From: Ctena decussata
Taxonomy: Eukaryota; Mollusca; Bivalvia; Lucinida; Lucinidae
Length of the DNA: 64,000 nucleotides
Direction: 5' to 3'
NCBI GenBank assembly: GCA_963989385.1
Contig: OZ022508.1
Location: 57,203,087-57,267,086 of the forward strand
In this document: piece after piece, positions 1 through 11,976 of the stretch
Numbering within the stretch: the first letter of the stretch is position 1
Layout of the letters: every line of letters starts with the position of its first letter
Position numbers and translations under genes: made by a program
Notes under the pieces: model-generated
What the model saw: the letters and a program-made list of their open reading frames with translations, nothing else
What the model was told of the DNA's origin: nothing
Databases searched by the model: none

Positions 1-86
1 GGTTACGACGAAATTTGCATATTTAATCCACTAGTTGATTATCGTTTTTAATGCATGGCTTTATTACACCCTCAGATGCGACGTCA

Positions 87-248
87 TATGATAAATAGAG
101 ATTATTACATGGGTTTTTCGTTATCACCCGATTTATCAGCCCGAGACTCCAATATCGGACCGAGGGTTTGCCTGAGGTTCGATATTGGTCGAGGGCTGAT
201 AAATCGGGTGATAACGAAAAACTCATGTTATGATCTGTTTATCATATA
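87..248. repeat. Hairpin MITE-like element
   Basis: The arms CGTTATCACCCGATTTATCA and its reverse complement face each other around a ~50-bp loop. The outer parts (ATGATAAATAGA against TCTGTTTATCAT) continue the pairing less perfectly. The short length and lack of coding capacity fit a non-autonomous DNA transposon. The short frames through it on both strands are products of the palindrome, not genes. Confidence 0.7.
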
Positions 249-818
249 GATTCATTCATTTCTACAAAAACAATCGCTATAAAGTCAACATTTTTAAGCA
301 ATGAAAATCTGCTACCACAACTAATTTATGTATTCATTTATCTATCTTTTTATTTATCCAACAAGTCTAGGAGTCTTATGATGCGTATTAATAAATACAT
401 GCATCTGCACTTGCTGAAATATTTCTCGGCCACCCAGTCATGTAGCGCTAGCCGTTTTGTAGCGAAACGAAAAATTCTGTAATTTCACCTTAATTCTGAT
501 ACCAACGTATTCCTCTTGATCTAATTGGTCACACTTTATGTCTACGATGGCTAGTTCGAGAGATATGGCGTTAGAAAGGATGAGAAAGGACAAGGTTCGT
601 GAACCTGCTTTATCGGCCCTGTAAATTGGCAAAATATCAAACTCGATTAAGAACAGCGGTATTGTGCTAGTTTGTATGTCTGGCATCCCTACTGTTAGAA
701 TCAGCATTTGTTTTGCTATTCTAACCCCCCTCTGTTATGTAATAGGTCGATATAATGGGGTAGAGTAGGCGTATTTTGATGTTTTTGCGAGTTTTCGCGT
801 CTTTGATCGCAAATTTGA
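249..818. other. No recognisable feature
   Basis: AT-rich sequence with one 89-codon minus-strand frame (438-707) lacking recognisable motifs. I see no convincing exon or repeat. Confidence 0.5.
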
Positions 819-924
819 CTATGGGCACAGTCGCCTTACAAAAAGATTTTTTGACAGTGCTTAGATATTGTAATTATCTGTCGATTTTTAATAGATATTT
901 TTTGTAAGGCAGCTGTGCCCATAG
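819..924. repeat. Hairpin MITE, CTATGGGCACAG ends
   Basis: Terminal inverted repeat CTATGGGCACAG...GCCTTACAAAAA pairs with TTTTTGTAAGGC...CTGTGCCCATAG across a ~50-bp A/T-rich loop. It is 106 bp, non-coding, and its class is unknown. Confidence 0.75.
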
Positions 925-1129
925 AGAAAAAATAACTTATCCATTTTTTCAATGACAAATAACTGAGAAAGACGCGCCAAATTGTAACATCACGGTTTCT
1001 TACGTCACAATGTAACGTTGGGTTACGTCATTAGCAGAGAGTACCTTGCCGTGAGAGACAGCTGATTATTCACGGTTAAGTGGCCGGTAAATAGGTATAT
1101 ACCGTATAAATCATATTTAACGTCCCTGA

Positions 1130-1240
1130 GGCGTTGCATTTTACGAAAGTGGGGGAGGGGGGGGCGGCGTTAATTAGAGACGAAATTGTAATAAATCAGC
1201 CACTGCCAAAATACCTCTAATAAACAGTTGTTTGTTTATA
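1130..1240. repeat. Dispersed repeat (GCGTTGCATTTTACGAAAG)
   Basis: Shares GCGTTGCATTTTACGAAAG, the following GGGGCGTTA-TTAGAG, and the CTGCCAAATACCTCTAAT block with 32655-32745. The two copies are diverged. Function unknown. Confidence 0.6.
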
Positions 1241-1249
1241 GGTATTCTC

Positions 1250-1345
1250 TAATTTTTGCCTCCCTTCTCGGTAGGGGTGGGGTTCAACTCTTAAAGAAAA
1301 CTCCTCTAGGAGCAATTCTTTCCTTCAAGAGTAGACCCCATTTAT
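1250..1345. repeat. Family J hairpin element
   Basis: Small palindromic element: GCCTCCCTTCTC, then GGTTCAACTCTTAAAG, a central TCCTCTAGGAG palindrome, then CTTTCCTTCAAGAGT. Related copies lie at 20758, 30490 (half), 35886, 52800, 59150 and 61797, and a half copy at 9295. The cleanest is at 52800-52925. Confidence 0.65.
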
Positions 1346-1404
1346 AAGTTCTACCTAATCTAGAGAAGCAAACAAGGTTAAATCATGCAAGATAATATAA
1401 CATT

Positions 1405-1455
1405 ATTGAAGGGGCGTTTATTAGAGCAGGGGAGCTTTTTAGGATTAATACGGTA
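1405..1455. repeat. Short repeat matching the left flank of the 13-kb unit
   Basis: GGGGCGTTTATTAG followed by TTAGGATTAATAC recurs at 36003-36027, immediately before the left end of the large inverted-repeat unit. Here TTAGGATTAATAC runs on uninterrupted into GGTATTC, so it looks like a related unoccupied site. Confidence 0.5.
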
Positions 1456-1811
1456 TTCTAGCTTTGCTGCGCCCAAACCAAACTCAGAGAATTCGACGAG
1501 AAACAGTGATCCACGGGGAAAACAGCTTTTGACTTCTAAATCCTCCGGACCAGCGGGAAGATGGGAGCACATACCAGGCAGCTTGGCACCCATGTCTGAA
1601 ATAATCCAGACGGATTTGCGGCTCTGTTTTACTGACCCAAATATAGCGTTCGTTCAGAAGTATGAGTAGGATGTTAGGGGGGTCCACTGAATATATAGGA
1701 AAGAAGCAATGTTGCGGGTGAGAAAGCAATTCAGTTTGCAAAGCGAGAAAAGTGATAAAAATCTCCAACCATTATGCCACTAACCATATGCATATTTACT
1801 GTGCATGTAAA

Positions 1812-2009
1812 TGGATAGATGGATGGACGACTTGTGATTTTACGTCCTTTTCAACAGTATTTCAGTTATATCAGGACGATGGGATAATGATAATGAAAGG
1901 CTATGTGCAATGGATCCCGCTTGAGGCGAGAATCTTTTCTACCGGAAACGGCGGTCCCCTGGATCAGTAGGTCAGCGCTTAACCCACTGAGCTACCGGGG
2001 CTCCTTTTC
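1812..2009 (-). mobile_element. tRNA-derived SINE, family B
   Basis: Read on the minus strand it begins GGAGCCCCGGTAGCTCAGTG, a tRNA-like head with a TAGCTCAGTGG A box. It continues through GATTCTCGCCTCAAGCGGGA and CATTGCACA to a tail ending GGACGTAAAATCAC with CATCCATC repeats. The 9-bp repeat GCATGTAAA flanks it (1803-1811 and 2010-2018), consistent with a target-site duplication. Other copies: 2405, 3000, 8204, 24753, 29630 and 51515. Confidence 0.8.
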
Positions 2010-2404
2010 GCATGTAAAAGAAGTATGTGAAGCGAATTCCAGAATGATAAATGCAAATCTGAAATCTGAAAAGAAATGGCGTAAATAAAGCACCTGCTAG
2101 GTTGGTCTTCTGATACCCGTTTGCAAAAAGCGAAAAAGTAAAAACTCACAACTCACATAAGAATTTGCAGACCAGAAGCCTGCAAAATTTCAGACTGATT
2201 CATGACAAGCTGCAGGAGGCGTATTTAAGTACCGTCTGTCCAGGTGGGTGGGGGCGGAGATTGGGGGGGGACTTAAAAAAACAGCAATTTATATAATGAA
2301 TGAGCTGAAAATAAGTTATTTGGGTATACACGCATAAACAGTCATTATGCGCCTCCCCGCCCCTTTCACACCTCTCGCCCCGAAAAACAGCTCCCACCCC
2401 CAAC

Positions 2405-2600
2405 AAGTAGTCCAGTAGGTTAAGCACCTGGCCTGCTGATTTAGCGATGACAGATTCGAGGTCCGCTGGATGTGGAAATTTTTCCAACCTTAAACGGGGT
2501 TGTATTGCACACAGTCTTTCATTATCACCCTCCCATCGTCCTGATATGACTGAAATACGGTTAAAAAGGATTTAAAATCGCAATCATCCATCCGTCCATA
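2405..2600 (+). mobile_element. Family B SINE, diverged
   Basis: Aligns with the family B consensus from the GTTAAGC...CTGGCCTGCTGAT head through ATTGCACACAGTCTTTCATT to ATCCATCCGTCCAT. The tRNA A box is degraded. The tail runs directly into the poly-C/(CA)n tract. Confidence 0.7.
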
Positions 2601-2633
2601 CCCCCCCCCCCCCCACACACACACACACACACA
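2601..2633 (+). repeat. Poly-C and (CA)n microsatellite
   Basis: About 15 C followed by roughly nine CA units, attached to the 3' end of the SINE. It probably grew from the element's simple-sequence tail. Confidence 0.9.
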
Positions 2634-2999
2634 AAAACACCTCCCCCGCTCCCCAAACAGACACACCCGACTTCAGCTATGAATTGCAAGAGTTTAACAA
2701 TTTACGATTTACGCACTATATGACAAGGCTACACTGAATAATAATTTTTTCCTGCTTCCATACAACAATTCCACCGAGTCTGTCCGTGCTCTCTCGTATT
2801 CAAAGAAGAGACTTTCAGTTCTATTTAATTTATTTATTTACATGTAGATGACATTTCACTTTTTACTATAAAAGAATATTTAAGCAATTAACTTAGTGGA
2901 AAAAAATAAAATGCTCTTAAATCTATGATCCCTCGTTGAATTGCTATTGTTAATTTTTTTTTTGGGAGGTTACCAAAACAGGCCAGAATTTAGTCTCGC

Positions 3000-3112
3000 A
3001 TGAGATGGCTGGATAACTTTTGATTTTATGTCCGTTTCAACAGTATTTAAGTCATATCAGCATGAATGGAGAGTGATAGTGAGAGATAGTGTGCAGTGGA
3101 ACCCCAAGGATT
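3000..3112 (-). mobile_element. Family B SINE fragment
   Basis: Contains the family B 3' half in reverse (ATGTCCGTTTCAACAGTATT, GTGTGCAGTGGAACCCC). The tRNA head is missing. Decayed copy. Confidence 0.6.
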
Positions 3113-3144
3113 TCCGCATCCTGAAATATTTCTATCTACATTGT

Positions 3145-3335
3145 ATATCGAGCCGTCATCCAGAGAGATGGAGAAAGAAAAGACGTGCTAGGGGAGAATA
3201 AAATGTCCAAACGATCCCCACCCGCACCTACTGCATGCACAGTAGGCCCTTGCTCCACTGTTTTTCAAATTAGTCGGACTCCTTGACACTGAAAACTACC
3301 CGGCACCATCGCCCGACCACAAGCTCTTCGGTATG
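3145..3335. repeat. Family G dispersed repeat, fragment
   Basis: Matches 56045-56210 in order: GAGCCGTC, CCACCCGCAC, AGTAGGCCC (AATAGGCCC there), CAAATTAGT, CACTGAAA and ACCATCGCCCGACCA. The longest copy, near 56 kb, shows this piece and 13550-13870 to be parts of one element of unknown class. Confidence 0.6.
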
Positions 3336-3383
3336 TGCCGAATTTTGACAGATAACGACATAGGAAAGAATATCATCTCTGTT

Positions 3384-3404
3384 TTTATTATTATTATTAT
3401 TATT
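3384..3404 (+). repeat. (TTA)n microsatellite
   Basis: About seven TTA units. Confidence 0.85.
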
Positions 3405-3724
3405 TCTTATCAGAACATCAGAACTCCAAAGCAAACAAAACTAGTTTGACACATGTAAAAACATAAATAAATTGTCATGAATGACAAACAGCAGTTTTAC
3501 TCGGAATTAGTTTGCGCTTCGCATTTTGTTCACAAAATAAAACGTGCGTACATGTAACAACATTTTAATTTTCGGACAAAATTCTAAACAAAAACTTACA
3601 ACGAACTCAGAAATAATTGTGCCTAATCAAATATAATAGTATAGCAAAAATTGAAATCCACAGACTTTTCAAGCTCTACAACCGTCAGTATTACATGTGA
3701 TACCATCACGCAGGACAAACGCGA

Positions 3725-3731
3725 TGTGTGT

Positions 3732-3778
<47 letters not shown>

Positions 3779-3779
3779 G
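3725..3779 (+). repeat. (TG)n plus long G run
   Basis: About eleven TG units followed by more than 30 uninterrupted G. A run this long can form G-quadruplexes and is a common sequencing or assembly trouble spot. Confidence 0.9.
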
Positions 3780-4035
3780 GGAGGTTAATTATAAAGATAT
3801 ATACATACGAGCTCCCGCAGAAAAGAAATAGCAACATCTAATCGACCTTGTTAAAGAGTGGCAGCACAGGGCAAACGGAAAAGCGCTACACAGCAAACTT
3901 ACTAAGTTGAATAACGTCGTTAACGTCATAAAATTATTAAGTACGTCGCGTGGGGTAGGGTATTTCAATGACGTCATAATTGCGTAACTAACACGTGAGA
4001 CTTTAAAAAAAATCCACTTTCAATCGCAGGAAACA

Positions 4036-4553
4036 TTTAAAGGAAAACACTCACTTAAATATGAACAGACTTCAAATTATAGGTCTTGATTAGCAATTAA
4101 ATTTGGTGAAATTTTCATGAAAATCGGACTTAAAATAAGAAAGATATGAAGATTTTTAAAATTCAAAATGGCGGTCTTGGAGGCCGCCATTTTGGAAGTT
4201 CATGTCACGTGATAAATATTTAAATCTAGAATAAAAGCATAAATTGCGTACTCTTACAGTACTATTTAGTTTTGATCATTTCTTTATGAAGTAAAATATA
4301 GATTTATGCATTTCATTTATCTACAGTTTGATGCAAACTTAATTTATTTAGGATTTTCATTTTTGACTGTGAGTTTATGACGTCATTAACTCACAGATTT
4401 GCTGGTTCCCAGCTCAACATTTTAATATCTTTAAACTGTCCTATCTTTCTTCATTTAAGTCCGATTTTGATGAAATTTTCGGCAAATTTTATGTTTTATA
4501 AAACTCTTCAATTTGAGCTCAACATGCATTTTAGTGAGTGTTTTCCTTTAAAT
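4036..4553. mobile_element. TTAA-flanked MITE with GGCGG palindrome (family L)
   Basis: The ends are TTTAAAGGAAAACACTCACT (left) and its reverse complement AGTGAGTGTTTTCCTTTAAA (right), giving a ~520-bp unit. Both ends abut TTAA, the target duplicated by piggyBac and Kolobok superfamilies (known), but no transposase frame is present. Inside, AAAATGGCGG (4165) faces CCGCCATTTT (4184), an inner hairpin. Confidence 0.65.
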
Positions 4554-6299
4554 ATGATATATCAAAATTTCATCAATTTCTGAGACAGGGCCGATTTTGA
4601 CCCTTCGTGAACCTTGTCCTTTCCTGTTTTGGCACATCGCGCTCGCCATTTGAACGTCGAAATATCTCACGCGACGTCGTTGACGTTAGTTACAGTCTAC
4701 CGGGTTGATAAATCCTTTATCAGACCGGGAAATCATTTATCGGACCGGCGGGCGGCATAAAGACTCTGAAGGCTTGGCTTTATCAAACATGCAGATTGCG
4801 TCTTATACTCTTATACATGTACGGTACGCAATTCTGTATCTGTATGATAAATATACGTATACACTATGTTTTACAACGCATACTGCCGTTTTGTCACGTT
4901 TTTTTTTTTTTTTTTTAAACTAGCCCTGAATACGTGACAGTGAGATTCTGGCTTTAGGTGATTTCCTACCAGGTATCAACGGTGACTTTTGGTTGGTACA
5001 ATCATTCATTGTCGAACGACTGACAGAAACTTCTATAGCGCCCAGTATATACAGCATTCTTCTATATGGTTAACTGGCTGTTAGCAGACGGGATATGATA
5101 TGCCGAAATTCTGCGGAAGACGAATGATGATCGTATTGCTATACGAATCTGCATCAAAAACAATTAAAATGCAGATGTAGAGAGAGCATTACTAAGGCTT
5201 CAAACGATGAACTGTATGCTGTAAGGATGGGTCTGCCTAGACGTCCTGTAGGGTCAAATTTCGTTAGAAAATTGATTTAAAATTACTGATATCAGAAAAA
5301 GTGACACTGACTCTGGGTAGTCCTATGTTCTGCAGCAATCTCTGTATCATATGAAGGAAACTCTCAGAATGGGTTGTTGTAATTATAAATACAGACACCT
5401 GGTTTCCGTATAATGACGGTTAAATGTGGCTGTGTATCGTGCTTCCAGACACGCAAAATGTCGATTTACATCATGCGGAAGTTCTGATGTTCTTATGTTA
5501 TATATCAGAAAGTTTTACAGCGTCTCTACATCTGGTTTTAAGTTCATGCTATGTGAAAGTGCATGCATTGCACAACAATCCAACTACACATGCAGGTACA
5601 TAGATGATTTTCTATCTCGGAATAATTCAAAGATTTTGGAGTTTATTGATATAATCTACCCAATGTGAACTTGATATTAAGGACTGCAGGGCCCAGTTCA
5701 CCTGCCTCATATCTAGATTTTTATCTCTATATTGACAATGGAAAGCTTGTTACTAGGCTTTATGATAAGACGGGCGACTTCAATTTTCCCATAGTTTACT
5801 TTCCATTTCTGCTCAGCACCTGCATTCGGAGTTTATGTCTCTCAGTTAGTCCGCTATGCTAAAGCCTGTTTCAACTATGAAGACTTTGTCGATAGAGGGA
5901 AGCTACTCACCAGTAAATCGTTGTCACTAGATAATCACGGAAATTACTAAAATGTTCTATGGGAGACACCATGACCTCGTTGATTCCTACAATGTGGCCC
6001 TTTCTAAACTTATTTCCGACCTGATGGCCACGGCCGAAACATAGTATGGCTATCATTTTCGGAACTTTCATTTTCACTGACTTTCCCTCAGATATATAAA
6101 CATTGCGTGTGTATTATACTAGACAGGTGATGCTTAATACTCTTGAGCACCTGATCACACTTTTTTAGGTCCATGTCTGTATAAATAAACATTTCGGATT
6201 TGTCGATGTTTAGGCCTATATGGATTATATGAGTTCGGACTTACGATTTTCTGTACTTTGACCGCTTTACTATAAAGTTGTCCTTCTTTTGAATCTTAA
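4554..6299. other. No recognisable feature beyond a poly-T run
   Basis: Contains T18 near 4900-4917 and scattered short open frames without recognisable motifs or splice context. Nothing is supported as a gene. Confidence 0.5.
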
Positions 6300-6790
6300 A
6301 AAGTCTCCATAGTCCTATCAGTGGTAAAAACGTCTAAAATCAAATTATTGTAAAAAATGGTTCAGCCTTCACGTTTGGTAATTAAATGTGGGTTGATGTG
6401 CATATATTGAGTTATATAACTCGCAAAAAGTAGAGAAAACAAGTTTTTTGAAAAATAACAAATCGCTCCACAATTTAAAATTTCCTGTTCTGGTTTCCCG
6501 TCTAGCAATGCTATATATTCATAGGCGGGATAGTGATTGGGACTTCACGCCTGTACATTGTATTTTTACCATTTTATTCATCCGAATGAAATCGAAAGTA
6601 GGTCATTTTAGTTGCCAACTAAAATGACCAAAATGAGTTTTCAAACCCTTTTTATGTGAAAGTCAAGGATGTTTTACTTGTTTAAAGCTGGCGAATCACG
6701 GTCATATACACTGAGGAACCTATACTGAGAAGCTTGCAGCGATACCTCATGATAAAAAATGTTACGCTGATAGAGCAATAGGGCCTTTAA
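6300..6790. repeat. Family F dispersed repeat (~490 bp)
   Basis: Starts AAGTCTCCATAGTCCTATCA and ends GAGCAATAGGGCCTTTAA. It aligns along its length with 8675-9152 and 30684-31183. It contains the short palindrome TTTTAGTTGCCAACTAAAA. The termini TTAAAG and CTTTAA suggest insertion at TTAA. No coding capacity. Confidence 0.75.
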
Positions 6791-7276
6791 CGCTATATTT
6801 GAAGTATAATAAAAATGAAATGCTGCTTTAAATTGTCTTACAGGTGTGAGTATTGTACAACATTATATCTGGCTCAATAAAGCCGAGTCTGCTATTTTTG
6901 TTTCATTATGCTTTCCTTGCCTATCAAGGATCGGTCTATTCAGACTTTCAAAACCCTAAAATCAGCATTAACTTAATATGATATGGAGGCATCTTCAAAT
7001 GTGCCGTCAAAGGCAATATTACTGGAATAAAAAACTGCAGTCATCCAACAGCTGCATAAACTGCATTCTAATGCGACGCAGAAAAGTATAAGCGGGCGAG
7101 GGGGATTAATTTAAAAGCAAACAAACCCGTTGTCACATGCAAACAATTGCAAAGGGACTACGTGGCGTTGCAGGCAGTTGGCGTAGATGCATTTCATTCA
7201 CGGTGGCTTACGGAAGCATGAAAAAGTCATGAAAAGAACTCTACAGATAACAGGATGTGTACTAAAGGGTTTAATA
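6791..7276. other. No recognisable feature
   Basis: Unique-looking AT-rich sequence, no supported gene. Confidence 0.4.
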
Positions 7277-7428
7277 GAATCTATGATGGGGTTGAGGCCG
7301 AGACAAGGAAATCTCAGGCTAGTTTTCAGATTATTTAGTCTTATGCGAGGCTTGCCGAGCATAAGACTTAAATAATCTGAAAACGAGCCCGAGATTTCCT
7401 AGTCAAGGCCTCAGCCTCATCATTGATT
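7277..7428. repeat. Hairpin MITE (~150 bp)
   Basis: ATGATGGGGTTGAGGCC at the left pairs with GGCCTCAGCCTCATCAT at the right. The inner arms (TTTTCAGATTATTTAGTCTTATGC and complement) close on a short GAGGCTTGCCGA loop. Almost the whole element folds back. A related relic lies around 7740-7800. Confidence 0.8.
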
Positions 7429-8195
7429 ATTTTTCTCACTCAACATTTTATAAAACATTATTCACTGAATTCTTAACTTCTTGTTGAGTCCATTCCTATA
7501 AGCTTGATGCTAATTTTCTATTTATAGTTAGGATGACGTGTGTTAATTTCACCTTGTGCATTCATTTTTTCATGACTGGCAGCCAATTAGAAATCTACAT
7601 TGACACTTCCTGTACATCACTGGGTGTCAATTTCATATTCTGCTTGCAATTTACACGACAGGTAGCAAGTTGATTTGTTGAATTGGAGTGTGTAATTGAT
7701 GGGGCTGTACTATGAAGCAATGATGGGCATTTTGAGACAGCTTTCTGAGGCTAGGATGAGATAGCAGGCCGAGATAGAAAAATCTCAGACAGCTCTAGAA
7801 AGGAATATTCTTGTCCAATGGGTGAGAAAAAGTCTGATAATGATTCTGAGAAGGCACACAAAGTATGTTTCTCAGAAACCCGTTTGACAACAAAATGCAA
7901 AACTATTGCCAGAATGTCATCTAACTGCTACATTGTAACAACCAGCTAAAGTCAAGCAACATTAGCATTGTCATAAAATGTATTTCTTCTGTACCGTTTT
8001 TCACTTTTACGAAAGTACCTTAATCAAGTCAAGTTTATCAACACAAATCAACCAAGGAGCCGGGTATTCCATACATGAAACACGTGAGAATACAACGACT
8101 TAGATCAGCGCAGCTTTGCATGCACTGAAATAATTTTGATATGTTCCCTAAGGCGACAAGCAAACTTTACCCAATCAAGGACTTCACGGGATGCT
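7429..8195. other. Mostly unrecognised, with a hairpin relic
   Basis: Only the 7740-7800 segment (GAGGCTAGGATGAG, AAATCTCAGACAG) resembles the preceding MITE. Nothing else is supported. Confidence 0.4.
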
Positions 8196-8203
8196 TATGG
8201 TGT

Positions 8204-8407
8204 CGATGCATGGATGGATGTCTTGCGATTTACGTCCTTTTCAACTGTATTTCTGTCATATCAGGACTAAAGGAGGGTTATAATGAAAGGCTGTGTGCAA
8301 TGGAATCCCGTTTACGATTGAAAAGATTCTCGCCTCAAGCGGGCATAGACCCGGAGCCGCAAGATCAGCAGGCCACCGCTTAACGTACTGAGCTATCGGG
8401 GCTCCTA
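8204..8407 (-). mobile_element. tRNA-derived SINE, family B
   Basis: The reverse strand reads GGAGCCCCGATAGCTCAGTA at the head and CCGCTTGAGGCGAGAATC further in, ending in a CATCCATCCATG tail. An 8-bp repeat TATGGTGT flanks it (8196-8203 and 8408-8415), consistent with a target-site duplication. Confidence 0.75.
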
Positions 8408-8587
8408 TATGGTGTTCACACTAGTACGGTATATAGAAAGATATTAAAAAGATTCATCTTGCGGGTTTAATAAGCTTGCCGCGTCTTGGCTTTGGTGTTT
8501 ACAAAATACAAATTTTATATCAGTACTTCCCAAATGCTGTCTGCAAGTGTCGCCCACTCCATGTTCATTGACAGCAATTTTAAGACA

Positions 8588-8645
8588 TTCATGCCTAGTG
8601 TCCCATAATAGGGACACGGCGTCTGATCAGGGTCTTCATTGTTTA
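8588..8645. repeat. Family B-hairpin fragment (GGGACAC / GGCGTCTGATCAGGGTC)
   Basis: Matches part of 31320-31430: CATTCATGCCTAG, GTCCCATAA, GGGACAC, GGCGTCTGATCAGGGTCT. The left half of the central hairpin is missing. Confidence 0.55.
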
Positions 8646-8674
8646 CATGAGAGACAAATGGATATTTCTCCATA

Positions 8675-9152
8675 AAGTCTCCATAGTCCTATCAGCGGTA
8701 AAAATGCCTAAACTCTAATCATTGTAAAAAGCTGTTCAACCTTCACGTTTGGTAATAAAATGTGGGTTGGTGTGCATATATTGAGTCATATAACTGGCAA
8801 AAAGTAGAGAAAACAAGTTTTTGAAAAATAACAATTTGCTACACAAAATACAGTTTCCTGTTCTGGTTTCCCGTCTAGAAAAGCTACATAAACAGGCGGG
8901 ATAGTGATTGGGACTCCACATTGTACGTTGTATTTTTACCATTTTATGAAATCGAAAGCAGGTCATTTTAGTTGCCAACTAAAATGACCCAAATGAGTTT
9001 TCAAATCCCTTTTATGTGAAACTGAATGATGTTTTATCATTTTAAAGCTGGCTAATTCCGGTCATTTACAATGACGAAACTATAGTGAGAAGCTTGCAGC
9101 GATATCTCATGATAAAAATTTTCATGATTATAGAGCAATGGGGCCTTTTAAA
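8675..9152. repeat. Family F dispersed repeat (~480 bp)
   Basis: Second copy of the unit at 6300-6790, same orientation, with small indels (a gap around 8945). Ends GAGCAATGGGGCCTTTTA. Confidence 0.75.
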
Positions 9153-9294
9153 TGAAAGACAGTGCTAAACCAGATACCCTAAATAGATGAATTGACTCGT
9201 CCAATTTATTGAATTGATGAATTCAACAGGCATAAATGGGTTAAAACCCAATATTCATTCAGATTGATTGTAATTAATAATGTAAGTCTTTCAC

Positions 9295-9345
9295 GGTGAC
9301 GAGTTGAACACTATTTAGAAGGGAGGCAAAAATGGAAAAGTAAGA
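9295..9345. repeat. Family J half element
   Basis: CGAGTTGAACAC...AGAAGGGAGGCAAAAATGG corresponds to one end of the family J hairpin; the other half is not adjacent. Confidence 0.45.
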
Positions 9346-10077
9346 GATTTTTCCCTGTTTACCTTAAAGGATATTTCCCAATCTAATTTTTTATAGACTC
9401 GACCTTGCTAGCTTAGCAATTCTTGGTCTATACTTACTTTCAAGGAAAGTGTTGAGGCGTTTATACGTTAAATAAACATTTCTTTCTGATAATGAGATTT
9501 GATCATGGAAAGCCGTTTGGACATATATTTGCAAAAACAAAAAATGCAAAATGTGTGACTCTGCTAAAGTTATGATGAATCAAAGAGTTATACTGTACAC
9601 CCATGGGGGTAGTTGCAAAAAGTGAAGTGTCGTCTAATTGATTCCCGAAATTTAATGCTTGTGACTGTTTATAATGGTTGTTTAAAATTAATTAATCAAA
9701 CTTACTATAACAGTTTCAGAAAATGATTGAACCGAGACCTTTTTCCTCCCTCGTAGTGAAACATTTTGCCAGAGAACGTTTCGTCTTTGCCATTCAAGTA
9801 AGTCGAGTCTATTGAAATGACACAATATGTGTCATATCTTTCTTGTACATTTTTCTAATGGAGTCGTACCATGTTGTTGCCGTAGGTGTTCAGTGACATT
9901 ACAGCCCAATATTAAATGTTAATTAAGAAAAGACAATGGTTGATATTACACAAAAATAATGATTAATCAAATGCTGATTAGTAAAAGGAAAACGACTGAA
10001 AAGATATACCTAATAACTGACAGTAATGACCTTCAATAGTTGTAACCTGATACCAGTAATTTCCCATGAAAACACCT
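9346..10077. other. No recognisable feature
   Basis: AT-rich, no supported exon or repeat. Confidence 0.4.
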
Positions 10078-10308
10078 GGGCCCGAGGTTATAAAACTTTT
10101 TTCATGCTCAGCTGAGCTGAGCATGAAATTTTCTCTGCTGATAAATATGATAATGTTGGCATTTCCATTTTCATAAGCAGAGAAAATTTCATAATTTCAA
10201 AACTGAGTATAAAAACAACTGCATGTATTAGTAATTTGCTATTTATTAGCAGGTATAATTTCATGCTCAGCTGAGTTGCATGAAAAATTTTTTATAACCT
10301 TGGGGCCT
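10078..10308. mobile_element. Family C MITE (GGCCCCGAGG ends)
   Basis: The left end CCCGAGGTTATAAAACTTTT and right end TTTTTTATAACCTTGGGGCC are inverted. Inner arms include GCTCAGCTGAGC palindromes and TTTTCTCTGCTGATAAATAT facing ATAAGCAGAGAAAATTTCAT. Same family as 16998 and 18087; shorter relative at 58010. Confidence 0.85.
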
Positions 10309-11909
10309 GAACTTGATTTTGTTGGGCTTACTAAAACCGTTCACGCAGGAAAACAGACTTTATATTTAATCTGTCCCCAGCTGCAAATCCGTTTGTTTTA
10401 TCTGTCATGTAGCTGCGTATATAGTGACGCTCTGGTTCTTCATGAAATTCGAGAGCTCACGAAAACATTTAGAGCGGCAGACAAACCATGGATTTCGGGC
10501 TGACTGGGGGGGGGGGAAATTTCAGTCTGAAAAAAAATGCACCCCCCCCACTCTCCTCCACCCCGCCCTCCCTTTAAAGAAGCTCAAAATATCCTTTCGA
10601 GATACTTTTCAATTTTGTTTTGAAATGGCAAGTTTGCATGATACATGTACTGTCAGAGAACCTTTCTCACCTTAGGCGGTGTAAAGTATGGTGCAAAAAA
10701 TGCAGTTATTTTGTTTGTGAAATGTTGCTCTATGTAAACAAGAAAAATAAATCTGCTTTGTTGGTACTGATTTCTATAGTCTGGCATGAGACTTAACCAA
10801 AAGTTGATATTTGTAATCGCTTCAACGAGGAGCTCTATATCACTAACACCACTGCTCTGTTAGCAGCTGAGTCTAAATGTTTTCAGAAAACTGCTTATTC
10901 AACTTACCTTTCCTCTCTTTGTGAGATTAGTCTACGATATGTTTTTGAAATTCATTCACATACCGAAAACTTGGACAGTATTTATTCTAATCATTATTAT
11001 TATAATTATTTTGATTATTAAAGATGACTGTCTATATTTATTTGCAAGTGTAGCAATATGCATATAGAGGTGGATTATTCATCGTAGAATTTTCAACTTT
11101 TACATAAATCAACGTAAAAACAGTTCAGAGGAAATTATCCTGATATTGTATGGCAATTATTTTCATAGAAAATATTTTGTTGGAAAAATGAAAGCGCCAC
11201 ATATATATGTGTGTCACTGTAAAAACAGTTGGTGAAATAAGTCATGCGAATTGTGATACTGTTATGCCATAGAAAATGACTCTCTGCTACTGCTCCTCAT
11301 CCGAAGCTGTGAAAAAGAGGGAATATTTTTGCTGTTGGAAACTCCACTTCCAAACAATAAAACTAGATTAAACGGTGGACGCTGAGCCTCTTGGAGACCA
11401 TTTTTACATGAATTTTAACAACAACAGAAGACAACGTTAGCTCTCTTTCACTGTTTTGAGGGTGTGAGATTTGGTTTGAAGAAAAAATATTTACGGATTT
11501 TGTTGAAAAAGAAAAAAAATATGTCTACTAAAAATCAACTGCTGGAGCTCCTCGACAATAAAGTTGAAGAGACAGTGTTGCTTTATGTGTTGTTTTATGT
11601 CACGCGACTACTGAAACTAAGGACTTCATGGATATATCATTCTATTTTTTTTGTTCTTTATTTCATTCCATTCTTTATGTTACTAAGTAGAACGCACAGT
11701 AACGGTAAAGAAGGTTAATTAAGCATCCCGTCATCTCAACTCGTCAGAGACCTTAATCAACATGCTACATTCTTCCTGAAATACACACTGGCGCCCAACG
11801 GGTGAAAAAATAACCCATGATTTGCTGCGGAAATCCTTCACTTAATCCTAAAATGGCCAACACTCTCAGTTGCCGCTGCTTTCTTTGTAAATGGGTATAA
11901 TCTGTTTGA
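10309..11909. other. No supported gene or repeat
   Basis: Contains a G9 run (10507) and C-rich patch (10543-10570). Several 70-85 codon frames lack motifs. Confidence 0.4.
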
Positions 11910-11976
11910 CGGACAATAAAGGCACAAATCAGACTGCGCAGATGCTGCGCAATCTGATCCATGCCTTTACTGTCCG
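11910..11976. repeat. Hairpin relic, CGGACAATAAAGGCA ends
   Basis: CGGACAATAAAGGCA pairs with TGCCTTTACTGTCCG, with AATCAGACTGCGCAGATGCT / GCGCAATCTGATC inside. The core resembles the middle of the family A MITE (GATCAGACTGGGC), so it may be a shortened relative. Confidence 0.5.
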
